From an uncultured Ruminococcus sp. (GTDB lineage Bacteria; Bacillota; Clostridia; Oscillospirales; CAG-272): a stretch of DNA of 57,882 nt. The position numbers were made by a program, and so were the translations under genes. Where the stretch lies: contig CACZNC010000014.1 of NCBI GenBank assembly GCA_902782445.1, forward strand, positions 1 to 57,882. Direction: 5' to 3'. The notes under the pieces are model-generated. The model was not told the origin of the DNA, made no database searches, and saw only the letters and a list, made by a program, of their open reading frames with translations. Numbering within the stretch: the first letter of the stretch is position 1; every line of letters begins with the position of its first letter. Below are positions 1 to 7,355 of the stretch, one piece after another.

Positions 1-96
1 GAACGAAATGGAGTCAGCCTTGTTCTGCCCCAATTGAAGTTTCTTGCCAGGCTTCTTTTCAAAGAAGCCGCGTATCTCCTTAGAAGGGATATAGTA
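1..96 (+). repeat. Interspersed repeat element, copy A (5' part cut by window edge)
   Basis: The right-hand part matches copy B at 6865-7011 almost base for base. It has the motif GGCTTCTTT (50-58), a 2-nt loop and AAAGAAGCC (61-69), a perfect 9-bp hairpin, then CGCGTA and a purine-rich end finishing in GATATAGTA at 96. The left half continues off the window. It lies just past the stop codon of the minus-strand M56 gene, so its hairpin could end that transcript. The 3' end of the element was set by alignment with copy B. Confidence 0.75.
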
Positions 97-125
97 TGAC
101 TTTTTGATGGGACCGGGCCGCGGCG

Positions 126-2369
126 CTAATCCGCGAGGATCGCCGCAAGAAGCCGGTAAGCCGACGCGATCCCTTCGCCCGCCGACAGCTTTCTCGCCGG
201 ATCCAGCTCTCCGCCCGACGCTTCGGTCAGCCCGAGCCGGTAGCCCCGGTCGAGCATCCGGTAGAGCTCCTCCGAACGGGAGAGACCGACGGAATCGTAC
301 AGGATCCCGCTGTCCCTCAGCCCCGGACGGACCGCCGAGACCGCGACCGCCGGATCCCCGGAGAATTCGCCGATCCACGCGGCGTCCTTCAGCGTGTCGA
401 GGGGGGTGAACCCGCCTTTTTCAAGCAGGGCCGCGGCGGTTTCAAAGCTCACGCCGTCCTCCACATCCTTGCGGTACCAGACATCCGAACGCTCCCCGGC
501 ATGGGCGGCGGCGAGGATCTTCGTGAGGGTCCCCTCTTCCACCCGGGTCAGTCCCGGATCCCGGACAAACACGCTCTTCACGTCCCAGCGTTCGCTGACG
601 GCGGTGCTCAGTTCTTCGCTGAACGAGGCGCGGTTTTCCGGGGTGAGGGAGATCTCGTGGTAGAATCCGCGGAATTTTTCACGGGCCCATTCGTCCCGGA
701 TGCGGCTGAGGATGAGTTCCATCATGTCGCCGGTGTAGAACGCCTCGAACCGGACTTTCGCCCCCGGGACGCCGCGGTTGTACGCGCAGAGGAGCAGATC
801 CCCCTCCTCCTCGGTGAGCCCGTTCAGGACGCGGTCCATCGCTTCCTCCGAGATCATCGCGGGCAGGACGGTGTCCGCTTCATTCTCTCCCATGCCGACG
901 TGGAGCACCGCGAGAGCCGCTTCGTTGACGGCCGCCGCGCTGCGTACCGTGAGCACTTCGTCCGCCTTATAGTTCCCGAGTTCCCGGTTCAGCCACATCA
1001 CGGAAGCGCCCGGAGAGGCGTCCTGCGAGATCGCGGCGATACTCCGCTTCAGCTGTTCGATGCTCGAGGGAAGGGAAGACTCCCCGCCCGTCGAGATCCG
1101 CAGAAGCAGACTCACCGCGCCGAGGTATTCGGAAACCGTGGCGGTCTCCTGCCTCCTCAGTTCCGCCCGGTCCGCGCCGGAGACGGAGGCATAGCGGTCG
1201 ATGTAGCTCCCGTACTCCCCGCTGCGGGAGAGGATGGGATTGGTCAGACAGACCGAAATGATCGCCGCGCACAGCAGCCACGACGCCGCCTTCGGAAGGA
1301 AGCGCCGGTGTTTCAGGTGTGAGATCGTCAAAAGCCGCGTTTTCAGATGCCGCCCCCGCCGGGACATGTGGCATCCCGCCTCCGCCGCAAGCCCGCCGGA
1401 CAGAGCGTCGAACGCGCTTTCCCGGCAGAGCATCAGGGCGTATTCGGTCCCGGGGATGCCGCAGAATTCCAGAGTCCGCGCGTCGCAGAGCACCTCCACG
1501 TCCTCCCGCAGCATGTGCCGGACCGCCCAGAGCAGGGGGTTGAACCAGAACAGGCAGTTCACGAAGGTGGAGAAGACGAGCAGGGGGTTGTCCCCGTAGC
1601 GGTAATGCGTCAGTTCGTGGGCAAAGACCATCCGGGCCGCCCGATCCGCCGCTTTGGCCGCCGCGGGACGGGAGAGGGACGCCCCTCCCCAGCCTTCCCC
1701 GCTGAGATCGGATTCCCGGCAGATCACCGCGGGCCGCGTCAGACCGGCGAGCATGGTGGTCGGACCGAAGAGCAGTCTCGGCAGACGCTTCGGATTCAGC
1801 CCCATTTCCTCCGCCGTTTCGCGGTAGAGGGCAAGGAGCCGTTCGTCCTCCGCGGGGATCGTGTCCCTCAGAGCCCGGCGCTTCGCGGTCTCGTAGACGG
1901 CAAAGGAGATCCCGAGCGAGATCCCGACGCCGCAGAGATAGACCGACGCGACGATCCGGTTGATGCGCTCGCCGGCCCCCGCCGTTCCGTCCGAGAGATA
2001 CCCGCCGACGGTCTTGTCCCCGGCGTCCGTCCGTTCCGCGGGAGGTTCTTCCGCTTCGGGGCTCACAGGCGTTTCGGTCAGAACGTAGGGGTTGTCGGAG
2101 AGGGGAGTCTCCTCGGCCGGGAGGGGATCTTCCGTCTTCTGCATGGCGTAGAGCAGGTCCCTGCTCGCCGGGATGTAGTTGTAGACGGAGATCCGGCTTT
2201 CGGGGAAGACCGGACAGACGAGCCGGGCCAGAAGGACGATCCAGAGGGCCATTCCGATGCGGGGCGGAATGCGGCATTTGAAGAGCTTTTTGACGGCAAT
2301 GAGGATGGCGGCTGTGACGGATGAAAATACTGTGACCTGCTCAAGGAGCAGAACAAGAATATCCGGCAT
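126..2369 (-). CDS. BlaR1/MecR1-type M56 sensor metallopeptidase with an SLH-like C-terminus
   Basis: This 747-residue integral membrane protein has two N-terminal membrane segments (about 7-27 and 38-56), another near 140-158, and the zinc peptidase motif HELTH at residues 251-255 followed by a downstream EDVEVLCDA segment. A further membrane segment lies near 365-380. These are the hallmarks of peptidase family M56, which senses a signal outside the cell and inactivates the partner BlaI repressor. The roughly 360-residue external part does not look like the usual penicillin-binding sensor. Its last 40 residues (GYRLGLTEASGGELDPARKL and onward) resemble a single S-layer homology repeat. It starts 22 bp after the BlaI-type gene and is probably co-transcribed. 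The family call is firm; the ligand is unknown. Confidence 0.88.
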   Translation of the reverse strand: MPDILVLLLEQVTVFSSVTAAILIAVKKLFKCRIPPRIGMALWIVLLARLVCPVFPESRISVYNYIPASRDLLYAMQKTEDPLPAEETPLSDNPYVLTETPVSPEAEEPPAERTDAGDKTVGGYLSDGTAGAGERINRIVASVYLCGVGISLGISFAVYETAKRRALRDTIPAEDERLLALYRETAEEMGLNPKRLPRLLFGPTTMLAGLTRPAVICRESDLSGEGWGGASLSRPAAAKAADRAARMVFAHELTHYRYGDNPLLVFSTFVNCLFWFNPLLWAVRHMLREDVEVLCDARTLEFCGIPGTEYALMLCRESAFDALSGGLAAEAGCHMSRRGRHLKTRLLTISHLKHRRFLPKAASWLLCAAIISVCLTNPILSRSGEYGSYIDRYASVSGADRAELRRQETATVSEYLGAVSLLLRISTGGESSLPSSIEQLKRSIAAISQDASPGASVMWLNRELGNYKADEVLTVRSAAAVNEAALAVLHVGMGENEADTVLPAMISEEAMDRVLNGLTEEEGDLLLCAYNRGVPGAKVRFEAFYTGDMMELILSRIRDEWAREKFRGFYHEISLTPENRASFSEELSTAVSERWDVKSVFVRDPGLTRVEEGTLTKILAAAHAGERSDVWYRKDVEDGVSFETAAALLEKGGFTPLDTLKDAAWIGEFSGDPAVAVSAVRPGLRDSGILYDSVGLSRSEELYRMLDRGYRLGLTEASGGELDPARKLSAGEGIASAYRLLAAILAD

Positions 2370-2391
2370 AAAACCTCCCGCACGGCACGGT

Positions 2392-2790
2392 TCAGCTGTC
2401 GATCTCCCGCAGGATCTCGATGATGTCGGCGCGTTCCTTTTCCGTGAGATTGCCTTCCCGCACGAGGGAGGCCATCAGATTGTAGGCGGAGTTGTCGAAC
2501 ACCCGCTTGACGAAGGAATCCACCTCGTCCTTCACGCACTCGGACTTGGAGGTCTTCGGGGTGTATTTATAGACGCCCGTGGATTTGTCGATCTCCACCG
2601 CGCCTTTCTCGGCGAGCCGGATGATGAGGGTGCGGATGGTGGTGTTGCTCCAGCCGGTGGTGTCGGCCAGGCTTGTCACGATCTCGCCGAGGGTCATGCC
2701 GCGCCCGTGCTCCGCGCATCCGTCCCAGAGCACCTTCATGATGCTCCATTCCGCTTCCGAGATTTTAACGGTCTTTCTTCTTCCTCTCAT
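2392..2790 (-). CDS. BlaI/MecI-family transcriptional repressor
   Basis: The 132-residue protein is the usual length for the family. Residues about 8-80 form the winged helix (ISEAEWSIMKVLWD near the start, then TTGWSNTTIRTLIIRLAEKG as the recognition region), and the C-terminal part is the dimerisation domain. Such repressors bind the promoter of their own operon and are cleaved when the M56 partner is activated. A longer frame extends upstream, but the start at 2790 has an AAGGAG site about 13 nt before it and matches the family N-terminus, so it is preferred. The M56 gene follows after 22 bp. Which genes it controls beyond its own operon cannot be told. Confidence 0.9.
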   Translation of the reverse strand: MRGRRKTVKISEAEWSIMKVLWDGCAEHGRGMTLGEIVTSLADTTGWSNTTIRTLIIRLAEKGAVEIDKSTGVYKYTPKTSKSECVKDEVDSFVKRVFDNSAYNLMASLVREGNLTEKERADIIEILREIDS

Positions 2791-2856
2791 GGTTCGGGGG
2801 GGCTCCTTCCGCTGCCGGAGTCGGATCCCGGCAGATACACATAAAATCCTACGATA

Positions 2857-2885
2857 ATTATACCGCGAATCGTTATTGTTGTCAA
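2857..2885 (-). promoter_or_regulatory. Consensus sigma-A promoter with candidate BlaI operator
   Basis: On the minus strand TTGACA (2880-2885), a 17-bp spacer and TATAAT (2857-2862) form a perfect consensus promoter for the repressor/M56 operon. ACGAT and ATCGT half-sites, 13 bp apart, flank the -10 box, which is where an autorepressor would bind. The operator is inferred from symmetry and position; it is not a match to the known BlaI box. Confidence 0.75.
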
Positions 2886-3093
2886 CGGGCAGAAAACACA
2901 AGAAGAGGAGGGCGGATTTGTGGAAGATTTCGAATGGGCGCCCGGTTTCCGCGCCTTGCCGTGCTCCCGCGGTGTCGGTTTTGCGGTCCGCCTGGAATCT
3001 TCTGCAGCCGGAGACAAAGCTGCGGCTGGCCGGCGCGGGCGTTGAGCGTATCGTCCGCGATGGACCGTAAACGAAGAAACTGTCCCGGAGGTC

Positions 3094-3122
3094 TTGATTC
3101 CGTCCGGATTCTGTGTTACAAT
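3094..3122 (+). promoter_or_regulatory. Promoter of the QueG-like/URO-D/CE15 operon
   Basis: TTGATT (3094-3099), 17 bp, TACAAT (3117-3122). A start point near 3129 would leave a leader of about 245 nt before the first gene. Confidence 0.65.
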
Positions 3123-3146
3123 GGCAGTGACATGGACCTTTCTCTC

Positions 3147-3205
3147 CGGCACGGTCGGTTTGAGCACCCGTATGATCCCGGATCTTCGGGTTTGTGCCGC
3201 TTTTT
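3147..3205 (+). terminator. Terminator-like hairpin in the operon leader (possible attenuator)
   Basis: CGGCAC (3147-3152) pairs with GTGCCG (3194-3199), followed by C and five T. Inside lies a second small hairpin, CCCG-GATCTT-CGGG. It sits between the promoter and the first gene, so read-through would have to be regulated for the operon to be expressed. A second GCAC in the loop could compete for the same 3' arm. Confidence 0.4.
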
Positions 3206-3373
3206 CTTTACCCGGGGTATATGGGGATTTATGAGTACGGCGCATCGTCTCCGGCAGAGGTGGGATCACTCCGGACCGAGGCTGATGTGAACCGCAGGGA
3301 CGGCGGCAGGTTCCGCACCGCTTGCATGGATATCGAATACGGGCAGTCAGACTGTCAGATCGGGATCAAAGAT

Positions 3374-4246
3374 ATGGAAAAGAATATCGTCCGTCAGATC
3401 AGCGAAAAACTCCGGGAGAGCGTTCCGGGCAACGTCCTCTGTGAAGACATGGGGATCCGGCGGGAGCATGTGGGAAAACGCATGTACGATCCGCCTTTGG
3501 TCGGCTTCGGTTCCGCCGGGGATCCGCTGTTCGAGGCATACAAAAAGCCGGGGGTCATCGGCCCCTGGCACATGAGCCCGAAAGAGTGGCTCTCGGATGC
3601 GGAAACAGTCGTTTCCTTTTTCTTCCCCACGAACAGGGAGGTGCGGGAAAGCAACAGGACAGCGCGCCGCCACGCTTCCGATCTGTGGGCGTATGCCAGG
3701 ATCGAAGGGCAGGCGTATATTGCGGCTTTTATGGAGGCCGTCGCCTGTTGGTTCCGTGAGAACGGCTTCGACGCCTGTGTGCCTTCCTCCGATCCGAGGT
3801 GGCAGAAGATGTTCGCGGGAAAAGGGATCACCGGGTATCCCGAAATCACGGACGCCAGTTTCGGCAGCAGGTGGTCGGAACGGCACGCGGCTTATGTCTG
3901 CGGTCTCGGGACTTTCGGGCTGTCAAAGGGCCTGATCACAAAGAAGGGCATGGCCGGGCGCTTCGGGAGCGTCCTGGTCAGCGCCGTCTTTGAACCGGAT
4001 CCGAGGCCGTACACGGGGATCTACGATTACTGCATCCGCTGCGGAGCCTGTGCCGCGAGGTGTCCGGTCCACGCCATCGACATGACATCCGGAAAGGACC
4101 ACACAAAATGCATGGAATGCCTGAACGCTTCGGGGAAGGTACTCGCTCCCCGATACGGCTGCGGCCTGTGCCAGACCGGCGTACCGTGCGAGGATCGGAT
4201 CCCGCGCCGGACAGAACAGCCCGATGAAGTACGGGATCGGGCATGA
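3374..4246 (+). CDS. 4Fe-4S protein related to epoxyqueuosine reductase (QueG-like)
   Basis: The 290-residue protein has a long N-terminal domain of the QueG/reductive-dehalogenase-like type, with a SERHAAYVCGLGTFGLSKGL stretch near 167-186 resembling the family's AxxAGLG core. A ferredoxin-type motif (CIRCGACAARCPVHAID, about 220-236) follows, with further cysteines near 245-270 that could complete one or two clusters. QueG itself uses cobalamin plus two 4Fe-4S clusters; this protein lacks QueG's usual C-terminal HEAT region, so it is a paralogue of unknown substrate. The frame is open further upstream, with another ATG at 3326, and neither start has a strong ribosome site. It leads an operon with a URO-D protein (84 bp on) and a CE15-type esterase. 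Electron delivery or cofactor reactivation for the URO-D neighbour is a guess. Confidence 0.72.
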   Translation: MEKNIVRQISEKLRESVPGNVLCEDMGIRREHVGKRMYDPPLVGFGSAGDPLFEAYKKPGVIGPWHMSPKEWLSDAETVVSFFFPTNREVRESNRTARRHASDLWAYARIEGQAYIAAFMEAVACWFRENGFDACVPSSDPRWQKMFAGKGITGYPEITDASFGSRWSERHAAYVCGLGTFGLSKGLITKKGMAGRFGSVLVSAVFEPDPRPYTGIYDYCIRCGACAARCPVHAIDMTSGKDHTKCMECLNASGKVLAPRYGCGLCQTGVPCEDRIPRRTEQPDEVRDRA

Positions 4247-4330
4247 CCCGCTCGGAAGATCTGCGGAAGGCGCGAATCGTGAAGCCCTCGGGCGGAGAGA
4301 GATCAGGCGCTGACACTGGAGGAGTTCCTT

Positions 4331-5446
4331 ATGATCTGGGACAGAGAGAGATACATCGCGCACTGCCTGTTCGAAGATACGGGGCGGGAAATGTTCTGCG
4401 AGCTTTTCGGGCCCCTGCATGTGCTGGAGCAGGAATGGAGGGCGGCGGGCGTGCCGGAGGACGAGATCAACCTGACCGCCTTCGGCTGGGATTACGTCAG
4501 AAGATGCGAGCTGGCGGGAGGGACGGGACCGATCACCGGCATCACGCCCGTCCTTTTGTCCGATACGTCGGAGAAAACCCTTGCGATCGACGGCAGAGGG
4601 CGACACACGGAGCTCATCAAGAGTACGGCGACGATCCCCCTTCCGCTCGATTTCCCGGTCGAGACACCGGACGACTGGCTGAAGATCCGGCACTGGTACG
4701 CCTTCGACGAGAGACGCGTCAACCGGGAGGCGCTCGCGGAACAGCGAAAGAGATGGGAGAAGGGCGTCCTCACGCAGATCAGCATCCCCGGGGCCTTCGA
4801 CGAGCCGCGGGAACTCATGGGAGAGGCGGCCCTCTGCATTGCCTGCTACGAGGAGCCCGAAATGCTGACCGACATGCTCGAGGCCTTCGCGGACACGGCG
4901 GTCAGGGTGATCGAGCGGGTCGGTGAGATCTGTCCGATCGACTGCCTCTTTGTCCACGAGGATATGGCGGGGAAGTCGGGGCCGCTGTTCGGACCTGCGC
5001 AGATCAACGAGTTTTTCAAACCCTATTATTCCCGGGTCTGGGAAGCGGCGCAGGCATACGGGGCGAAGCTCTTCTCGCAGGACAGCGACGGCGATATCTC
5101 CCCCATCCTCGGCGAACTGATCGGCTGCGGCCTCAACTGTATCCACCCGATGGAGCCCGTGGGCGGCAACGATATTGTGGAGCTCCGGAAAAAATACGGC
5201 AAAAAGATCTGCTTCAAGGGCGGCATCGACAAGCATGCCCTGCGCTACGGGCCGGAAGCCGTGAGGAAGGAGCTCGAATACCGCATTGCGCCGCATCTTT
5301 TCCGCGGCGGAACGATTTTCGCGCTCGATCACCGCATCCCGAACGGTGTCTCCATCGAAACATACCGCTATTATGTCGCCCTCGGCCGCGAAATGCTCGG
5401 ACTGCCCCCACATGAAGAGCCGGGATGGGCGAGAATGGCGTTTTGA
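4331..5446 (+). CDS. URO-D-fold methyltransferase-like protein, divergent metal site (paralogue 1)
   Basis: The 371-residue protein shows the uroporphyrinogen-decarboxylase fold shared by HemE and the corrinoid-linked methyltransferases MtaA/CmuA, seen in the C-terminal half (ELIGCGLNCIHPMEPVGG, then KICFKGGIDKHALRYG). It is not HemE: the HemE N-terminal arginine motif is missing. Where MtaA-like proteins carry His-X-Cys, this one reads SQDSDGD (249-255), so the usual thiol-binding zinc site is absent. A good GGAGG site precedes the ATG. It lies 18 bp before the CE15-type esterase, which suggests a role in the same sugar-acid pathway. The substrate is unknown. Confidence 0.78.
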   Translation: MIWDRERYIAHCLFEDTGREMFCELFGPLHVLEQEWRAAGVPEDEINLTAFGWDYVRRCELAGGTGPITGITPVLLSDTSEKTLAIDGRGRHTELIKSTATIPLPLDFPVETPDDWLKIRHWYAFDERRVNREALAEQRKRWEKGVLTQISIPGAFDEPRELMGEAALCIACYEEPEMLTDMLEAFADTAVRVIERVGEICPIDCLFVHEDMAGKSGPLFGPAQINEFFKPYYSRVWEAAQAYGAKLFSQDSDGDISPILGELIGCGLNCIHPMEPVGGNDIVELRKKYGKKICFKGGIDKHALRYGPEAVRKELEYRIAPHLFRGGTIFALDHRIPNGVSIETYRYYVALGREMLGLPPHEEPGWARMAF

Positions 5447-5464
5447 AGCATAAAGGAGCCTGCC

Positions 5465-6565
5465 ATGTTCTGCGAAAATGAACTCAAAAAGAAAAATCTG
5501 CCCCCGATCCGCCCCGATCCCTCCGCGGACTGGGAAAGCCGCCGCGCCGAGATCGCCGACATCCTGCAGCGGGAGATGTTCGGATACCGTCCGGCGGAAC
5601 CGGAGGAGGTGACCTTCGACGTCACACCGGACCCGAGGCCGGATTTCGGATCCGCGGCCGACACCTTCAAAATCACGGCACGGGCGAAGCTCGCCGGAGG
5701 AAAGTCCTTCTCCTTTCCGTTCTATGCCGCGGTCCCGAAAGGGAAGGGGGATCTGCCTTTCTTCGTCCATATCAATTTCAGGAACAATGTCCCGGACAAA
5801 TACATGCCGACCATGGATATGATGGAGAGGGGCTTCGCGGTCTTTTCCTTCGGCTACGAGGATGTGACCTCGGACGACCTCGATTTCACCGACAAGTTCG
5901 CCGGGATCCTGTACGGCGGACGGGAGAGGGCGGGGGCGGACTGCGGCAAGATCCCCATGTGGTCCTGGGCCGCCTCCCGGGTGATGGACTACTGCGAGAC
6001 CCTTGACTGCCTCGATCTCTCGAGATCCGCCGTGATCGGCCATTCGCGCCTCGGGAAGACCGCCCTGTACACCGGAATGCTCGACACGCGCTTTCAGTTC
6101 GTCATATCCAACGAATCCGGCTTCGCGGGCGCGGCGATCTCCCGCAACCGGGCGGAGAGGGAAAGCGGCAAGACCTTCTGCAGCGCGCGCTTCTGCGTGG
6201 AGCACCACATGCAGTGGTTCGCGCCGAACTATGCGAAATACGCGGATCATGAAGAGGATATGCCCTACGACCAGCATTTTCTCGTTGCGGCAAGCGCGCC
6301 GCGGTATGTCTATGTGGGCAGCGCGGACGGGGACATCTGGTCCGACCCCAAGTCCGAATACCTGTCCTGCTGCGCCGCCGGGGAGATCTACGAACAGCTG
6401 GGCAGACGGGGCTTCGTGCATCCCGACCGGTATCCCGAACCCGGAGAGGCGTTTCAGGAGGGCTCGGTCGGCTATCATCTGCGTCACGGCGACCACTTCC
6501 TCGCCCCCGCCGACTGGCAGCTCTATATGGACTTTATCGAAAACGCCCCGCCGCTGAAAGAATGA
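5465..6565 (+). CDS. CE15-type glucuronoyl esterase (alpha/beta hydrolase)
   Basis: This 366-residue alpha/beta hydrolase carries the serine elbow GHSRLGK with Ser194, the CE15 follow-up segment ESGFAGAAISRN, the DQHFLVAASAPRYVYVGSA block and a C-terminal catalytic histidine in GDHFLAP (His344). In CE15 these residues cut the ester joining lignin alcohols to 4-O-methylglucuronate side chains of xylan. No signal peptide is visible, so the enzyme may act in the cytoplasm on imported esters, unlike most CE15 enzymes. The AAAGGAG ribosome site and 18-bp gap tie it to the URO-D gene upstream. A more general acyl esterase role cannot be excluded. Confidence 0.8.
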   Translation: MFCENELKKKNLPPIRPDPSADWESRRAEIADILQREMFGYRPAEPEEVTFDVTPDPRPDFGSAADTFKITARAKLAGGKSFSFPFYAAVPKGKGDLPFFVHINFRNNVPDKYMPTMDMMERGFAVFSFGYEDVTSDDLDFTDKFAGILYGGRERAGADCGKIPMWSWAASRVMDYCETLDCLDLSRSAVIGHSRLGKTALYTGMLDTRFQFVISNESGFAGAAISRNRAERESGKTFCSARFCVEHHMQWFAPNYAKYADHEEDMPYDQHFLVAASAPRYVYVGSADGDIWSDPKSEYLSCCAAGEIYEQLGRRGFVHPDRYPEPGEAFQEGSVGYHLRHGDHFLAPADWQLYMDFIENAPPLKE

Positions 6566-6694
6566 TGACCGCACTTCGCCTGGCAACGCAGGCCCAGCAG
6601 AGCCGGAGAGCCGATATCTTATCCGGCGGAAGCGCCCGATCCTTTCCGGATCCGGTTTCTCATACCCGCCGGATCACAGGCGATTCCGAATTCT

Positions 6695-7216
6695 CATATC
6701 AACCATAAACGCACGGGAGTCGCGATCCCCATCACCAACACGAAACTCGGCGACACCGGGCTGATCCTCGAGGCGATGGCGTATTTGTCGGATTCCTATG
6801 TCCGGGACTCCATGTTTGAAACTACCTATAAAGAGAAACTGGCCCGGGACGAGCGCACGGCTCATACTGTTTTCCTTCTATGAAGCTGTCTTCATGGGGT
6901 TTGATCGCGTCACGTAGACAGCGAACGGCCCCGCCGTGAGCTCACGAACGATAACTCTGGCCAGGCTTCTTTTTCAAAGAAGCCGCGTAACCCCTTAGAA
7001 GGGAGATAGTATCAGATTCTGGATATCATCGCCGCCGGCGCGCGGTTCGATTTGAACGTTTTCTTCAACTGGGGCAATTCGGCGACCACGCTGCGCGACG
7101 CCGTCATGGGAAACAACACGACTTATGCCTCTTCCTACGCGAAGATCAAAAAGACCTCGGACAAGGCGATCGAAAAGCTCTGCGAGACGATTCGAGAAAT
7201 GGGGAAACACGAATAA
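6695..7216 (+). pseudogene. Solute-binding lipoprotein remnant split by a MITE
   Basis: Only the C-terminal quarter of a sugar-ABC solute-binding protein remains. The left piece (6695-6862) reads ...LGDTGLILEAMAYLSD and KEKLARDERTA, and the right piece (7013-7216) reads QILDIIAAGARFDLNVFFNW to the stop. Joined across the insertion they align residue for residue with the intact paralogue at 29338-30813 (AGLIAEALAEAS, GKLTRDEESAEMLDIIYTNF). The upstream three quarters are missing, so the gene was already truncated or was cut by another event. The insertion is described at 6865-7011. Confidence 0.85.
6865..7011 (+). mobile_element. 147-bp MITE-like element, copy B, with TCA target duplication
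   Basis: The element begins TACTGTTTTCCTTCTA and ends in the imperfect inverse of that sequence (read from the right end: TACTATCTCCCTTCTA). It is flanked on both sides by TCA (6862-6864 and 7012-7014). Removing it with one TCA restores the reading frame of the solute-binding remnant exactly. Inside are three symmetric blocks: ATGAAG-CTGT-CTTCAT, the palindrome GTGAGCTCAC (6936-6945), and GGCTTCTTT-TTC-AAAGAAGCC (6964-6984). There is no coding capacity, so it must have been moved by a transposase elsewhere in the genome. Confidence 0.82.
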
Positions 7217-7283
7217 GGGACGGAATGCCTCCTGGGCTGTTGTCCGTCCCCGTCCCGCTCTGCCCGCTTAACCCTTCATACAG

Positions 7284-7322
7284 GAGCCGACTCGTTTGTT
7301 TCAGATGAGCCGGCTCTTTTTT
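7284..7322 (+). terminator. Intrinsic terminator after the binding-protein remnant
   Basis: GAGCCGACTC (7284-7293) pairs with GAGCCGGCTC (7307-7316) with one mismatch, followed by six T. It still marks the end of the original transcription unit and lies between convergent genes. Confidence 0.85.
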
Positions 7323-7355
7323 CATTTCATACTGTGCGAACCGCGGGTCTGCCCG

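Larger units (their letters stand above)
2886..3373. other. Divergent intergenic region, no convincing gene
   Basis: This 488-bp gap separates the bla-type operon from the plus-strand QueG-like operon. It holds the promoter at 3094-3122 and the terminator-like leader hairpin at 3147-3205. Short open frames here lack ribosome sites and family features, and I see no other structure. Confidence 0.6.

Noticed and set aside
4331..5446. HemE (true uroporphyrinogen decarboxylase)
   Set aside because: The HemE N-terminal arginine motif and other haem-pathway genes are absent, and four divergent copies lie beside glycan genes.
3923..6586. Long open frame on the minus strand (887 codons)
   Set aside because: It is antisense to the QueG-like, URO-D and CE15 genes, has no family features and an odd His/Arg/Gly-rich composition. 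High GC keeps antisense frames open.
6865..7011. TA target duplication (IS630/mariner type) for copy B
   Set aside because: Keeping an extra TA would leave the rejoined binding-protein frame shifted, whereas a TCA duplication restores it exactly.
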